From Welwitschia mirabilis (taxonomy: Eukaryota > Gnetophyta > Gnetopsida > Welwitschiales): a DNA stretch of 64,000 nt. The stretch is from positions 107,284,941 through 107,348,940 of the forward strand of contig JBOZIK010000001.1 of the NCBI GenBank assembly GCA_051453625.1. Reading direction: 5' to 3'. Both the position numbers and the translations under genes were made by a program. The notes beneath the pieces are model-generated. The model made no database searches, was not told the origin of the DNA, and saw only the letters and a list, made by a program, of their open reading frames with translations. Positions 34,331 to 44,953 of this stretch are shown in pieces; within the stretch, counting starts at the first letter, position 1, and each line of letters opens with the position of its first letter.

Positions 34331-37182
34331 TAATAAATCATTATGATTAATGGATTTCATGATTTAGCATTCTTTAGCATGAAAAGGGCACTCGTTTTAT
34401 TCCATTTCTACAAAATCAATTTCATTTTAGTTATACTCAAATATTACAACTGCATTACTTTTGTTCTTGAGGTTTTATACAAGTAAACATATTTGAACAT
34501 AAATAACAAGGTGGCGTTTGCCATGTTTTCTAATATCGTGTGAGACTTAATCTATCATATTTTTTGAAAAAGGCCATGGTGCTAATTCTTTGGACTTCCA
34601 AATTCCCCTAAAATCCTAAACAACACTTATCTTTAACAAAAGTAATCTTTTTTTTAAAAATAATTTAACATTTGTTTTAAGATGATGCACTGTAAAAAAT
34701 AAGAAAACATTTGATGGCATTAGTATCACTTTTTTAATTGCACTTATACATGAGCAAAAAACATCTAGAATGAATGGACAATGCAATAAACATACTTGAT
34801 GGCATAAAATTAATTGAATCAAAATGAAATATAAACAACTAAAGCAAAGGTAATGAAATGAAAACACTCATAGGAATAAAATTAAAGGTAGAAGTAATAA
34901 AACTAATATTGTCAAAATATAAGGGATAAAAAAATGTTATCTTAGAAGATATGTCATTTTATAGAAGCATAAGCTATCTGTTCTCAAAAGTGAAATTGCA
35001 CTCTTCATCATGTTGGACTTAGTTGAAATCACCAGTAAAGTGCCAAGTGCCTTTTAAGAGGATAGTTATCAAGTCTTTTTAGAGTGGAATACTCATCCTC
35101 ACATGAAAGAAGATTGGACATTCAGCACAAAAAGTCGAGGATTAAATAAATTCAAGTTAACTCATACTCATTTTTTAAAGGATGAATGTCTGTGAGATGA
35201 GCATTATCATTACCATCCATTTAAATAAGATAATGTAAGGGTTGTCTTCGCAAATCCAATTTTAATGGTTCTTTTTTTTTTTTTTTTTTGGTAAACATTT
35301 AGCCTTAGCATGCAATGACAAAAGGACAAAATATAAAATTGGAAAGTAAAAAGGCTATAAATAATGTCCAAAGGAAACATTATTTTTATGTACCCTGCAA
35401 GGAAAAAAGAAATAAGAAGAAAAAGCAAATGCTTCTAGGAAGTGAGCCTAGAGTCAACATAGAAGCTATAATATAGGACATGTAAGCATACAGTCAACCA
35501 AGAAGCTAAGTTACAAGGCATCTTATGTTTCTTTGTAAAATGAATGTCAAAGGATTATCTTGAGAAACCTACATTTACTAAGAACTTAAGCTTTTCACCA
35601 CTTAGATGAATGCTAAATATAATAACTCAATTAGGATTTCTTAAGTTGAGAAATGGTCAGCTTTTCTTTTTGGATTAGTAATAATAGTTTTTCCACATAA
35701 TCACCATTTTTATGTAATTTAAACCAGGAATTTTATGCTATGATTTGATAGATGAAAGTAATAACAAATCTTCTAATTACCTATGATCTAAAAATGTAAA
35801 TCTAAAAAGTGGATGTCGTCCTTTTCTTATTCTACTTATTCTAGGGAAATTCCACCAGAAATATGCTTAACTGAACATATGAATAGACAGTGTAAAGAGA
35901 TCTAATTTCCTAAAGAATGCTAATTAAGAGATTTTCCAAAGGCATGTAAAACTTATTGCTAGTCTTGTACTAATCAATGGGAATATTTTGAGGGTTTCTA
36001 TGCTGCCTAACATTAGCACATGAGTCAAGGAGAAATATGGAAATGCAAGTGGAGATAAACAACATAGAAATGTTCATTGTTTCCCTCTTTGACATGATAA
36101 GTAAAACACTTTTTACATCCCTGCAAGTGGTGGCTTCAAGATGAGTATTTGTGAAGCAGTGAAAATTTTTCACGTTTCCTTTTATTGCCTTTGCTTTAAG
36201 TCCCGCTCTCTAATGGAGACTAGTGCACTGCAATGCACATGTTTGAGATGAAGATCATTACCCCACTAATGCTAGTTTGATGCTCATCTCTTATAATCCA
36301 CATTACCAAAGGACTCTACCATTTTGTGCTTTATCCACTTGAAGGGAAAAAAGGGTACTCTAAACAATTTTTTTATAAAAGAAAATGGATCAATCACATT
36401 TGTTTAGTGTACATAAAAATATTTTTATGTATCACATGCAACTTGGTTTACCTTACCCTGCAAGGAAACATTTAACACTGATAGAAAAGAGAAATAAGAA
36501 GGAAAATACACAAAAAAAGAAAAGAAGAAAAAAACATTTTTACTAATAAAACTTCATCAAGGACAAACTTTATATTGATGCCATTTGTAAAAATGATGAC
36601 CTTAAAACTTGGTAATTTAAATCTTCTCTATCTTATGCATTACAACCAAAATTGGAAAAACATTGCAACTTAAAGTTTTAAATCTTTCATTAAGTTTGCT
36701 TTTACAACTTGAGTGCTTCTAAACTTTAGCAATAGTATCTAACAAAGTTTCTAATGAGGAGTCAGAGGGAGGATGTGAATGTCAAAAAGGAAAGACATCT
36801 CTTTATCATTTATGTATACCTGCTCTTCAAATTCAGTAATGCAGACTATGTGCCTCCCTTTGTTGTGACATAGTTTTCATGAATTCCATTATTTTCTTCC
36901 TTTCTCATCCCTTGATCATGGGTTTTATAGTGTGTTTCACAAATTATTTTCTACCATAAGCACATTCCTAAAAGTCCTATGATGTCCAATTTTTTAAATT
37001 TAAAATTGGTTCTATAAGATAAATTTTAGTTCTGTAACACGAATTGTTAGCTCTTCCATGCCTTCATTGAAGTGTTCTATTTTGATTGGCAATGTTGGAA
37101 CTCCATTATGTATTATAGCATATTTTTCTTCCATTGGCAAATATTTTGTATTCTTCCAAATTGGCTAAGATTAAGATAGACT
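34331..37182. other. CACTA interior, no gene recognised
   Basis: AT-rich with a poly-T run at 35,272-35,289. A short motif 'taccctgcaaggaaa' occurs near 35,392 and again near 36,457. No transposase motif on either strand. Confidence 0.5.
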
Positions 37183-37430
37183 TGCACCTTCCATTTTAAC
37201 TAAAATGCAAATATTTCTATACATCAACATTCTCGAAGTTGTTAAAAAGTGGTTCTATCAGTGATTCATTTATAGTCTCTTTGAAAGGATAACGTGGCTA
37301 CTAGAGATCAGCTATAAAAATCTAACTTATTAAGGAAACTTCTTGAAGGTGAAGTCTACTTTCTTCGATTCTTGTTCAAGCAAAGAAAGGAGAAGTATCT
37401 CTAGAGATCAACTTTAATCCTTTCGTAACA
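37183..37430. repeat. Direct repeat, copy 1 (copy 2 at 38,942-39,192)
   Basis: 248 bp sharing long exact blocks with 38,942-39,192, for example 'ctctttgaaaggataacgtg' and 'cttcttgaaggtgaagtcta'. Copy 2 forms a whole contig between two N gaps. Confidence 0.85.
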
Positions 37431-38841
37431 TACACTTCCACTAGGTAATATACTGAAATACTCTAAAAGCTATAGTAGCCTTTCAGAGAAAATTAGAGAG
37501 GTACATCTCTTGAAGGCCTCCATAGAAGGAATCATGAATGAGAAGCAAGATACAGTAATAACAGAAAGAATATGCTTGAGGATTAACCCTCTCTCAGTGA
37601 ATATGAAGGGGTTTGAATTTTATTCTTGAATATCTAAAGAAATTTTCTTAAAGATAAGCTTCCAGCGAGTTTCTATAAAAGATTCAATGCAAGTTGTGAT
37701 TTTTAAGAGTAGCTTAAAAGGTTTTGAAATCAAGAAGAAATTTAGTTAGGTTATCCAAATTAAATCCTAAATTAGTATCCATAATATTCAAAATAATGTT
37801 ATATTTGCTCTAATTTATTAGAAACCCAAAAGCATAACAGAACATCTTAAGAGTGGTATCTTCATTCTGAATGCTTCACTAAGGAAGCTACAACATTAAA
37901 AACATATTGCCTTCATATTAACTAAAAAGAAAACTACTATGCCCTTCAAGAAGACCAACTCGTATTAATCGATTATTGCCTTCCATGGAAAGAGGGATCA
38001 ACCTGATAATAATCATAATCCATGTAATACACAGCCTGATAAATGCACAAAATAATTGGAATAGTTTTTCCATTGGAATAATAGAAGTAATGGGAGTGAC
38101 AAGAAATTAAATAAAGAATGTTACATTTTATTAAAAAAGATTAGACTTCGACTAGAGGGAATTCTGAAATCCTTTAATCCAAGTATTATTCAAGTGGACT
38201 ACAAACTTAATCAAATTAATAAGATTATCATAAGATCCTTATAAAAGGATTACACTACTTCCTATCATGACGCAAGAGCTGGCTTACTTTTAACTATAGC
38301 TTGAAGCTTCTATGGTTTCATAGATTACAAATGATTGACATGGAAATCCAAGAAAGTCTCTTATGACTAAGTATATGGATTAAGTCTAGTAACCTGTTAA
38401 AGGAAGCATAAAACATGATTGTTTATGACATTTAGTAGTAGGTCATATATAATATAAGAAACATAACCCTATGAATAATGTTTTGTACTATGAAAATTGT
38501 TGTTTGTCTACAATGTAATCTGATTGCATAACTTGGAGAATTGCTAGCATAGCAATAATTCTTAGCATCCAACTTCATGTTCCTAGAACCTTTGTAAATC
38601 CATAGTTAACCACATAGGATACAAGTTGGCTTGTGGTAATCATTAGAATATTTACACTTATAAGGACCCCTCAAACATTAGATGATGAAGTTTGTATAAT
38701 ATACAAAGGGGTTTCTATGCAAGCTATACCAATGCCAAGGCTAATAGATATTCTGCTAATGATTAATAGTGAAGGTAATAATGCCATTGTCATTGTGAAG
38801 GAGTCTGAAATAAAGATTAAATCAGAAATTAACATAGTCAT
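37431..38841. other. CACTA interior, no gene recognised
   Basis: No supported feature. An open frame from 38,633 runs into the N gap and has no known motif. Confidence 0.4.
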
Positions 38842-38941
38842 NNNNNNNNNNNNNNNNNNNNNNNNNNNNNNNNNNNNNNNNNNNNNNNNNNNNNNNNNNN
38901 NNNNNNNNNNNNNNNNNNNNNNNNNNNNNNNNNNNNNNNNN
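38842..38941. other. Assembly gap (100 N)
   Basis: Exactly 100 N, followed by the short contig 38,942-39,192 and a second gap. Confidence 0.99.
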
Positions 38942-39192
38942 TGAACCTTCCATTTCAAACTGAAATGCAAAATATTTCTATACATCAACATGTCCAAAGT
39001 TGTTGAAAAAGTGGCTCTCTTAGTGATTCATTTACAATCTCTTTGAAAGGATAACGTGACTACTAGAGATTAGCTATAAAAATCTAACTTATTAACGCAA
39101 CTTCTTGAAGGTGAAGTCTACTTTCCTTGGTTCTTATTCAAGCAAAGAAAGGAGGAGTGTCTCTAGAGATCAACTTTGATCCTTTTGTAACA
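38942..39192. repeat. Direct repeat, copy 2
   Basis: Near-copy of 37,183-37,430, bounded on both sides by N. It may be a misplaced or haplotypic contig rather than a true duplication. Confidence 0.8.
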
Positions 39193-40025
39193 NNNNNNNN
39201 NNNNNNNNNNNNNNNNNNNNNNNNNNNNNNNNNNNNNNNNNNNNNNNNNNNNNNNNNNNNNNNNNNNNNNNNNNNNNNNNNNNNNNNNNNNNNNNNNNNN
39301 NNNNNNNNNNNNNNNNNNNNNNNNNNNNNNNNNNNNNNNNNNNNNNNNNNNNNNNNNNNNNNNNNNNNNNNNNNNNNNNNNNNNNNNNNNNNNNNNNNNN
39401 NNNNNNNNNNNNNNNNNNNNNNNNNNNNNNNNNNNNNNNNNNNNNNNNNNNNNNNNNNNNNNNNNNNNNNNNNNNNNNNNNNNNNNNNNNNNNNNNNNNN
39501 NNNNNNNNNNNNNNNNNNNNNNNNNNNNNNNNNNNNNNNNNNNNNNNNNNNNNNNNNNNNNNNNNNNNNNNNNNNNNNNNNNNNNNNNNNNNNNNNNNNN
39601 NNNNNNNNNNNNNNNNNNNNNNNNNNNNNNNNNNNNNNNNNNNNNNNNNNNNNNNNNNNNNNNNNNNNNNNNNNNNNNNNNNNNNNNNNNNNNNNNNNNN
39701 NNNNNNNNNNNNNNNNNNNNNNNNNNNNNNNNNNNNNNNNNNNNNNNNNNNNNNNNNNNNNNNNNNNNNNNNNNNNNNNNNNNNNNNNNNNNNNNNNNNN
39801 NNNNNNNNNNNNNNNNNNNNNNNNNNNNNNNNNNNNNNNNNNNNNNNNNNNNNNNNNNNNNNNNNNNNNNNNNNNNNNNNNNNNNNNNNNNNNNNNNNNN
39901 NNNNNNNNNNNNNNNNNNNNNNNNNNNNNNNNNNNNNNNNNNNNNNNNNNNNNNNNNNNNNNNNNNNNNNNNNNNNNNNNNNNNNNNNNNNNNNNNNNNN
40001 NNNNNNNNNNNNNNNNNNNNNNNNN
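39193..40025. other. Assembly gap (833 N)
   Basis: 833 N inside the CACTA, directly upstream of the GH9 fragment. Missing 5' exons of that fragment could lie here. Confidence 0.99.
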
Positions 40026-40194
40026 GGATTCTGCAGTATTGCGTTGGCTTTGCATGTTGATAATGGGGTTTATTATTTTCTTATATGCAAGTGACAATGG
40101 CTTGGTTTTATTACCAACAGAGAAACTTAAGTCGTTAGTTATTCTGTTCTTCTTACTTTTACTAATAATTGTGTTTTTGTCGGATGGATATTTG

Positions 40195-41060
40195 ATGCCC
40201 TGTGCTGATAAGCTACGCTACAGGTTGCTTTTCCTAGACATTATCGTTATGAACAGTCCTCTCAGACTTTACTTGGGGGGTCTATTTTTGTTTTGGAAAT
40301 AAGCATACGATGAATTCTCTGTGCTACTGCTTGGCTGCGTGAAGCCACTGGAGTTGAATTCTAAATAAAAAATGAAGATGCCCTTGGAGGAGCTCAAAAA
40401 TCCGCACTAATTTTTAGTTGGGATGATGAATATGCCACGGTTCAAGTGCTTGCACTTGCAGGGGGATTTTGCATTTTCTAGAATCAACCAATCTGTAGTA
40501 TGTAACTAGTGCCGCTTTCCTCCTCAATCTGTACTCAGGTTATCTCTCTCTTGCAGAGAAGAAACTATAGCGTCAAAATGCTACAGTTGATCTTGTAGAG
40601 CTAATTGCACTTGCCAAGCCTGGGTACCCATTTCTTATGTTTGTTTGTTATCATATTCAGACCTAATCAAGATTTTAGAAAGAGATTATCATTATCATCA
40701 TTGTTGAGGCATTTATTTGAAGATGAAGTTTTGATTGTAGGTTGACGACAGAATGGGCAACAACCCAAGAGCGACAAGTTACATGGTTGGCTATGGATCA
40801 AAATACCCACAAGAAGACCATCACAGGGAAGCCTCCATATCATCATATAAGGTAAATAGCTCCTTTTATTTGGTATACACAAGGATTCAGTTCAACACAA
40901 AAGCAAGTGATCCTAATGTTCTTCAGGGTGTCATTATTGGAGGACTTGATCAAAATGATAACTACATTGATTCCAAAAACAACTATATACAGAATGAACC
41001 CACAACATATAATGTTAATTCTATGATCAATTACAATCAAGTATTGTATTTCCATTATTT
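40195..41060 (+). pseudogene. Captured fragment of a GH9 endo-beta-1,4-glucanase (cellulase) gene
   Basis: GH9 enzymes cut beta-1,4-glucan in plant cell walls. Pieces run in order: YDE then ATAWLREAT (about 40,315), DALGG and FSWDDEYATVQVL (about 40,375-40,460), YVTSAAFLLNLYSGYLS then VDLVELIALAK (40,496-40,623), an intron-like gap (gt at 40,624, ag at 40,740), then GNNPRATSYMVGYGSKYPQ, HHRE, KASDPNVLQGVIIGG, and NYIDSKNNYIQNEPTTY (to about 41,010). The catalytic Glu codon is at 40,996. Signature 1 has Asp in place of the usual hydrophobic residue before HHR. The NPRATSYMVGYG and ASDPNVL blocks suggest a secreted class B/C enzyme. A deletion after VQVL, frameshifts and stops (two from CAG-like codons) make it non-functional. 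The N-terminal catalytic Asp region is absent or under the N gap. Confidence 0.8.
40624..40740 (+). other. Retained intron in the GH9 fragment
   Basis: 117 bp from GTACCC to TTGTAG between the 'LIALAK' and 'VDDRMGNNPR' coding pieces. GH9 genes commonly have an intron just before the VDYILG-NP block, so the fragment was captured as genomic DNA and not through a spliced cDNA. Confidence 0.65.
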
Positions 41061-41344
41061 CTTTAGTGAACTTATAAGTGGCATGTGCCTGTGCCTAGTT
41101 ATCCAATGTTTAGGTGTCTCTTGTGAAAACATCTACTATAAAAAAGGGCATAACAAAGGGTATGTTTAAGTGTCCTCTGTGAAAATATCTACAGCAAGGG
41201 AGGGTTGTGATAAAAAACCTTCAATTTTTCATGCTTGTACTTAACTATCTAATGTTTTGATGTTTCTTATTATTTACAACTAGGACATTGGAGCCCATGT
41301 TGTTACTTATACATTAGAGCCTATCAAATGTACTTTAAATATAT
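41061..41344. other. CACTA interior, no gene recognised
   Basis: A 50-bp block ('aggtgtctcttgtgaaaaca') near 41,111 recurs loosely near 41,168. Nothing else. Confidence 0.4.
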
Positions 41345-41486
41345 AAAATCATGAAACAAGACACACACCATTAAAATTAAACCCAACACATAAAACCTTA
41401 CAACTTGGAAACATTAAAATCATGAAACAAGACACACACCATTAAAATTAAACCCAACACATAAAACCTTACAACTTGGAAACATT
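41345..41486. repeat. Perfect 71-bp tandem duplication
   Basis: 41,345-41,415 and 41,416-41,486 are identical over all 71 bases by eye, in contrast with the decayed sequence around them. Confidence 0.9.
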
Positions 41487-42154
41487 GTGAAACTAATGGT
41501 ACCTTAGAGTCATTTTGTTATCACCTTATTACACAACTTTTAAGCTTCAAGTGGCATAATTTACTTAAGGTCTCATGAGTTATTCCAATGAAATAAGTTA
41601 TAAACATTGCAATCTAAATTCTCTGTGAAACACAAAAAAATACTTTATATAATCTTTTCAAACATTTGTCCTTACTTTTTAGTAGATTAGGCATTTAAAT
41701 ACTTTTATAGTAAATTGTTTGTGATAAACTTCTTTGCTTAATATCTGCAAGATAACATTAAGATCTCCTTTTTGATGTTGGATTTTTATAGTTAAATTCC
41801 AACACCTTCAATCCCATCTCCAAGGCTACCACCTTGTAAAGTGCCTTTGAGACGTTCTACTCGAGTAGGAGGTAAGTAGATGTAGTGTGAAATAGTAAGA
41901 TTAAGCAAATAGAGATCTATGAATGATATCAAATTCCGTGCTATGTTTTGGATCACTTTTGTTGTGTAGTATGTGGAGTTATGGTCATTAGATGGGGGTT
42001 GACAAACTAGTGGAAAATAAGAGGTCAAAGATTTCATAGATATGTAGGAAGCTTAAGCAACTCATCATTGAAAAGAATTACAACACTAAAGCTTTTTATT
42101 CAGAATCTGTATACAACAATTTTGGAACTTTCTGGAAAGCTAATAGATGGCTCT
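41487..42154. other. CACTA interior, no gene recognised
   Basis: The minus-strand frame at 41,792-42,037 (81 codons) has no known motif. Confidence 0.4.
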
Positions 42155-42951
42155 TATTCTCTTTTAAAGTAGAATAGATTTTTGTCTTCTCACCAAACCA
42201 TTTCTTTCTTTTACATTCAAGCTACTTCACAAGCTGACATTTCTGTTTTTAACTATTATTTTGAATTAGAATAAAAAAGCATCAAATGTTATCATTGATG
42301 GTAAGCATAGGAAAGAAATGCAAACATAACCTTCATTTGGTATAATGAAAGATAAGACCATATAAATTATGAATTTAATTGTCCTTTGTATACATCATGC
42401 TTAAGAAATGAGTAACTTTGGTTTATTTAAGTTATGAAATTCGTAAGAAGGAATTACAAATTGGAATGAGACTTTAATAGAATTGATGAGAAAAGATTNN
42501 NNNNNNNNNNNNNNNNNNNNNNNNNNNNNNNNNNNNNNNNNNNNNNNNNNNNNNNNNNNNNNNNNNNNNNNNNNNNNNNNNNNNNNNNNNNNNNNNNNTA
42601 TTCTCTTTTAAAGTGGAGTAGATTTTTGGCTTCTCACCAAACCATTTCTTTCTTTTACATTCAAGCTACTTCATAGGCTGACATTTCTGTTGTCAACTAT
42701 TATTTTGAATTAGAATAGAAAAGCATCAAATGTTATCATTGATGGTAAGCATAACTTTAGAAGCAAAGAAACGCAGACATAACCTTCATTTGGTATAATG
42801 AAAGATAAGATCATGTAAATCATGAATTTGAGTGTCCTTTGTATATAACATGCTTAAGAAATTAGTAACTTTGGTTTATTCAAGTTATGAAATTGATACA
42901 AAGGAATTACAAATTGGAATGAGACTTTAATAGAATTGATGAGAAAAGATT
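42155..42951. repeat. Two near-identical copies flanking a 100-N gap
   Basis: 42,155-42,498 and 42,599-42,951 match almost throughout, both beginning 'tattctcttttaaag' and ending 'gatgagaaaagatt'. The gap (42,499-42,598) begins exactly where the left copy ends, and the right copy begins exactly after it. Confidence 0.9.
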
Positions 42952-43272
42952 AACCAAATTAAATAAAGAATTAAAAAACTAAAAAAACAAAATAATATGA
43001 GAGGCATGACACAGATAATGGAAGATACATGGTTTAAGCAAAAATATTCCCTGACAAAGGGATCTAAACAAAAAGAATATTCACATTTTTGAAAATGAGA
43101 CCTCTTTCACTTCTTGGAAGCAAGTCTTGGACTTTACCAGTTCTTCATCATCAACATTTCTTTTCTGTTTCTATATCAAACTATCTTTTTTAATCAAGCT
43201 TCAGCTTTTAAAATTAGACAGTGTGCAGCTAACAGAATCCTGGCAATAATTAAATTGTTTTTCATTTTACAG

Positions 43273-43338
43273 GTAAATGCATTCAAGTTAATCACAATGA
43301 CAAGGAGCCTTAATCTTTCAGGATTATTTGAGGAGAAG
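43273..43338 (+). pseudogene. Captured CIPK (SnRK3) exon encoding the NAF/FISL motif
   Basis: A 66-nt stretch of 22 codons, VNAFKLITMTRSLNLSGLFE plus EK, with a clean acceptor (TTCATTTTACAG) before it and a clean donor (GTAAGTG) after it, phase 0 on both sides. NAF-x-L/I-I-x-x-S/T-x-x-LNLSGLFE is the NAF motif by which CBL-interacting protein kinases bind calcium-loaded CBL sensors and are held inactive. Intron-rich CIPK genes have a short exon of this kind. I could not find kinase-domain or PPI-domain exons nearby, so this is an isolated captured piece. The neighbouring open frame 43,114-43,395 merely reads through it. Confidence 0.7.
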
Positions 43339-44079
43339 GTAAGTGATCTTTTAAAGATTGCACACATATTCTATGCAACATGTTTGATATTCTAATGAAA
43401 AAGTTCTAAAATGAAATAAAAAACATAGGATATGATAAAATGATTAACTCCACTCTTATTACAATTACCTGCATATGAAATTTTCTAGAAGATCAAAGAT
43501 GCCATAAGTAATAGAAATCTCATAGAAATCCAAATCCATTCTAATTTGCAGCTACCTAAGCAACAAATTTCAGCATAGCATAGAAACGAAAGTTGTAGAA
43601 ATGGCTAAAACTAGAAATCCTAGATTTTGAACAAAACTCTACAATGATCAGAAATTTAGTCTAAGGATGAGGTTACCTGACACATGTACATGACAATTGG
43701 AACATTTTCACCATACAAATGGTAAAAGCAATTCTGGCAATGAGAACGTGAATGAAGCATAGGATTGTTAACAAATGCAAGACTAATTTTCGAACTAATG
43801 AAATCACGAAACCCTATGACTTAAGCATTGTTAAGTCATATAACCATCTTCTATGAGTTGATAAGAGAGATATGAAAACTTCCAGAAGAATTCTGCTATT
43901 TTTACCAATGGCACAAAAGTCAAAATGTGTTTGATTACAAGTGAATGAAATGCCATCCAAAAGTGAGCGAATCGTGGGTGGAAAAGTTGAAGTAGCACAG
44001 ACGTGGGTTGAAAATCATTTTCATCATTTTAAATTTGCCAAGGATGCATGATTTTTTGCGGTTAGGTTTAATAGCTATT
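43339..44079. other. CACTA interior, no gene recognised
   Basis: No further CIPK exon or other feature recognised before the right subterminal repeats. Confidence 0.4.
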
Positions 44080-44352
44080 GTAGCATTTATTGCATTAAAT
44101 GCCTTAAAAGATCAGTGTTCTTAAGGCATTTTTCCAATAAACACCTTAAAATCTCAATGCTTTTTAAAGGTGTTTTTTATAAACGCCTTAAGAATAGTTC
44201 TAGGAGGCTTCCAAGGCATTTATTTTAAAAAATGCCTTAAAAATATTATTTTTTTTTATTCAATGTGTTTATTAAGGTGAACGCCTCTAAAAGACCTATA
44301 ATTAAAGCATTTATTTAAATAGACACCTTAAAAGCCTATTTTTCTTGTAGTA
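44080..44352. repeat. CACTA right end with subterminal repeats
   Basis: At least eight copies of the AAATGCCTTAAAA-type motif in both orientations, ending in CCTATTTTTCTTGTAGTA, the inverted counterpart of the left end. Confidence 0.8.
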
Positions 44353-44934
44353 GGTGTTGGTGAAGAAAACCCTGGTAGCTCGCATGGATTGCTTGACCCC
44401 ATTTATAATAATATTTATTTCAAAACATGTAAAATTAGTTGTCGTTCTGACTAGCATGGGGACGACCATGGGGACAACACCATGTGTCACCTACTTCCAT
44501 ATGCCCCATGTGCTGTCATCAGTCCTGTGGGTTGTCTACCCATGTTACTAGTGTCATCGTCCTACCTGTTGTATGGATGACATACGGGACGATACCTCCA
44601 TATACTCCATGTGCTGCATGTGCTTTCATGTGCTACCATGTCATGTTAGGTAGCAGTGCTGTCGTCCCCTTGGTTGTGTGGATAACAGAGGGAACAATAC
44701 ATCTCCTAAGCTTTTCAAGTAGAGTAAATTAGCCTTATTTGCCATTAGTCTTCCTTTAATATGCTAAGTGTTTGAATATGCTTAAAACACCTCCAAACAT
44801 GCTAAGAATTATATGTTTCCATATCATCTTATCATCTTTTCCATAATCTGTAGAATTACATCTAAACCTATATAAATGTCTTGTAAAAGTACTCTAAATA
44901 CACCATCAAATTTCTATAAATTAGCATCACAACA
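44353..44934 (-). repeat. 3' LTR of LARD-h copy C, proximal (U3) part with three palindromes
   Basis: Minus strand from TGTTGTGATGC at 44,934. It matches 51,713-52,293 of the 5' LTR. Palindromes lie at 44,438-44,479, 44,554-44,594 and 44,658-44,699, the same three as in the 5' LTR. The plus-strand open frames at 44,354-44,551 and 44,484-44,732 are shadows of this LTR; an equivalent shadow occurs at 51,715-51,909. Confidence 0.85.
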
Positions 44935-44953
44935 TAGCCTCCTACTTAGCCTT
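44935..44953 (-). other. Polypurine tract of LARD-h copy C
   Basis: Minus strand AAGGCTAAGTAGGAGGCTA directly before the LTR start; matches the tract of copy B. Confidence 0.8.

Larger units (their letters stand above)
33989..44352. mobile_element. CACTA (En/Spm-type) transposon carrying host gene fragments
   Basis: The ends are inverted repeats: left TGCTACAAAAAATATAGGC, right end read inward TACTACAAGAAAAATAGGC. Both are decayed forms of the CACTACAAGAAAAA terminus. A 3-bp target duplication ggc/ggt fits. The uninterrupted LTR at 51,700-51,720 reads straight through as 'ccta-ggt-attggtgaag'. Both ends carry several hundred bases of short repeats around AAATGCCTTAAAA, typical of CACTA subterminal regions. 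I found no TNP2-type transposase, so it is probably non-autonomous, though 833 N at 39,193-40,025 hide part. It carries a GH9 endoglucanase fragment and a CIPK exon, both on the plus strand. Confidence 0.85.

Noticed and set aside
34161-34346. 61-codon Lys/Cys/Phe-rich ORF (KRFLAKCLKRPLN)
   Set aside because: It is a translation of the CACTA subterminal repeats, with the same short motif over and over.
35272-35289. Poly-T run as a SINE/LINE tail or retrogene mark
   Set aside because: No target duplication, Pol III boxes or coding sequence could be linked to it.
39127-40302. Open frames of 319-391 codons on both strands
   Set aside because: They consist almost wholly of N; the same applies to the frames at 47,400-48,005, 48,048-48,630 and 50,807-51,467.
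40026-41169. Functional cellulase gene
   Set aside because: Frameshifts, an internal deletion, in-frame stops and a missing N-terminal catalytic region rule it out; the context is a transposon.
44354-44732. Two overlapping ORFs with a look-alike at 51,715-51,909
   Set aside because: They are antisense shadows of the LARD-h LTR; the repeat explains their conservation.
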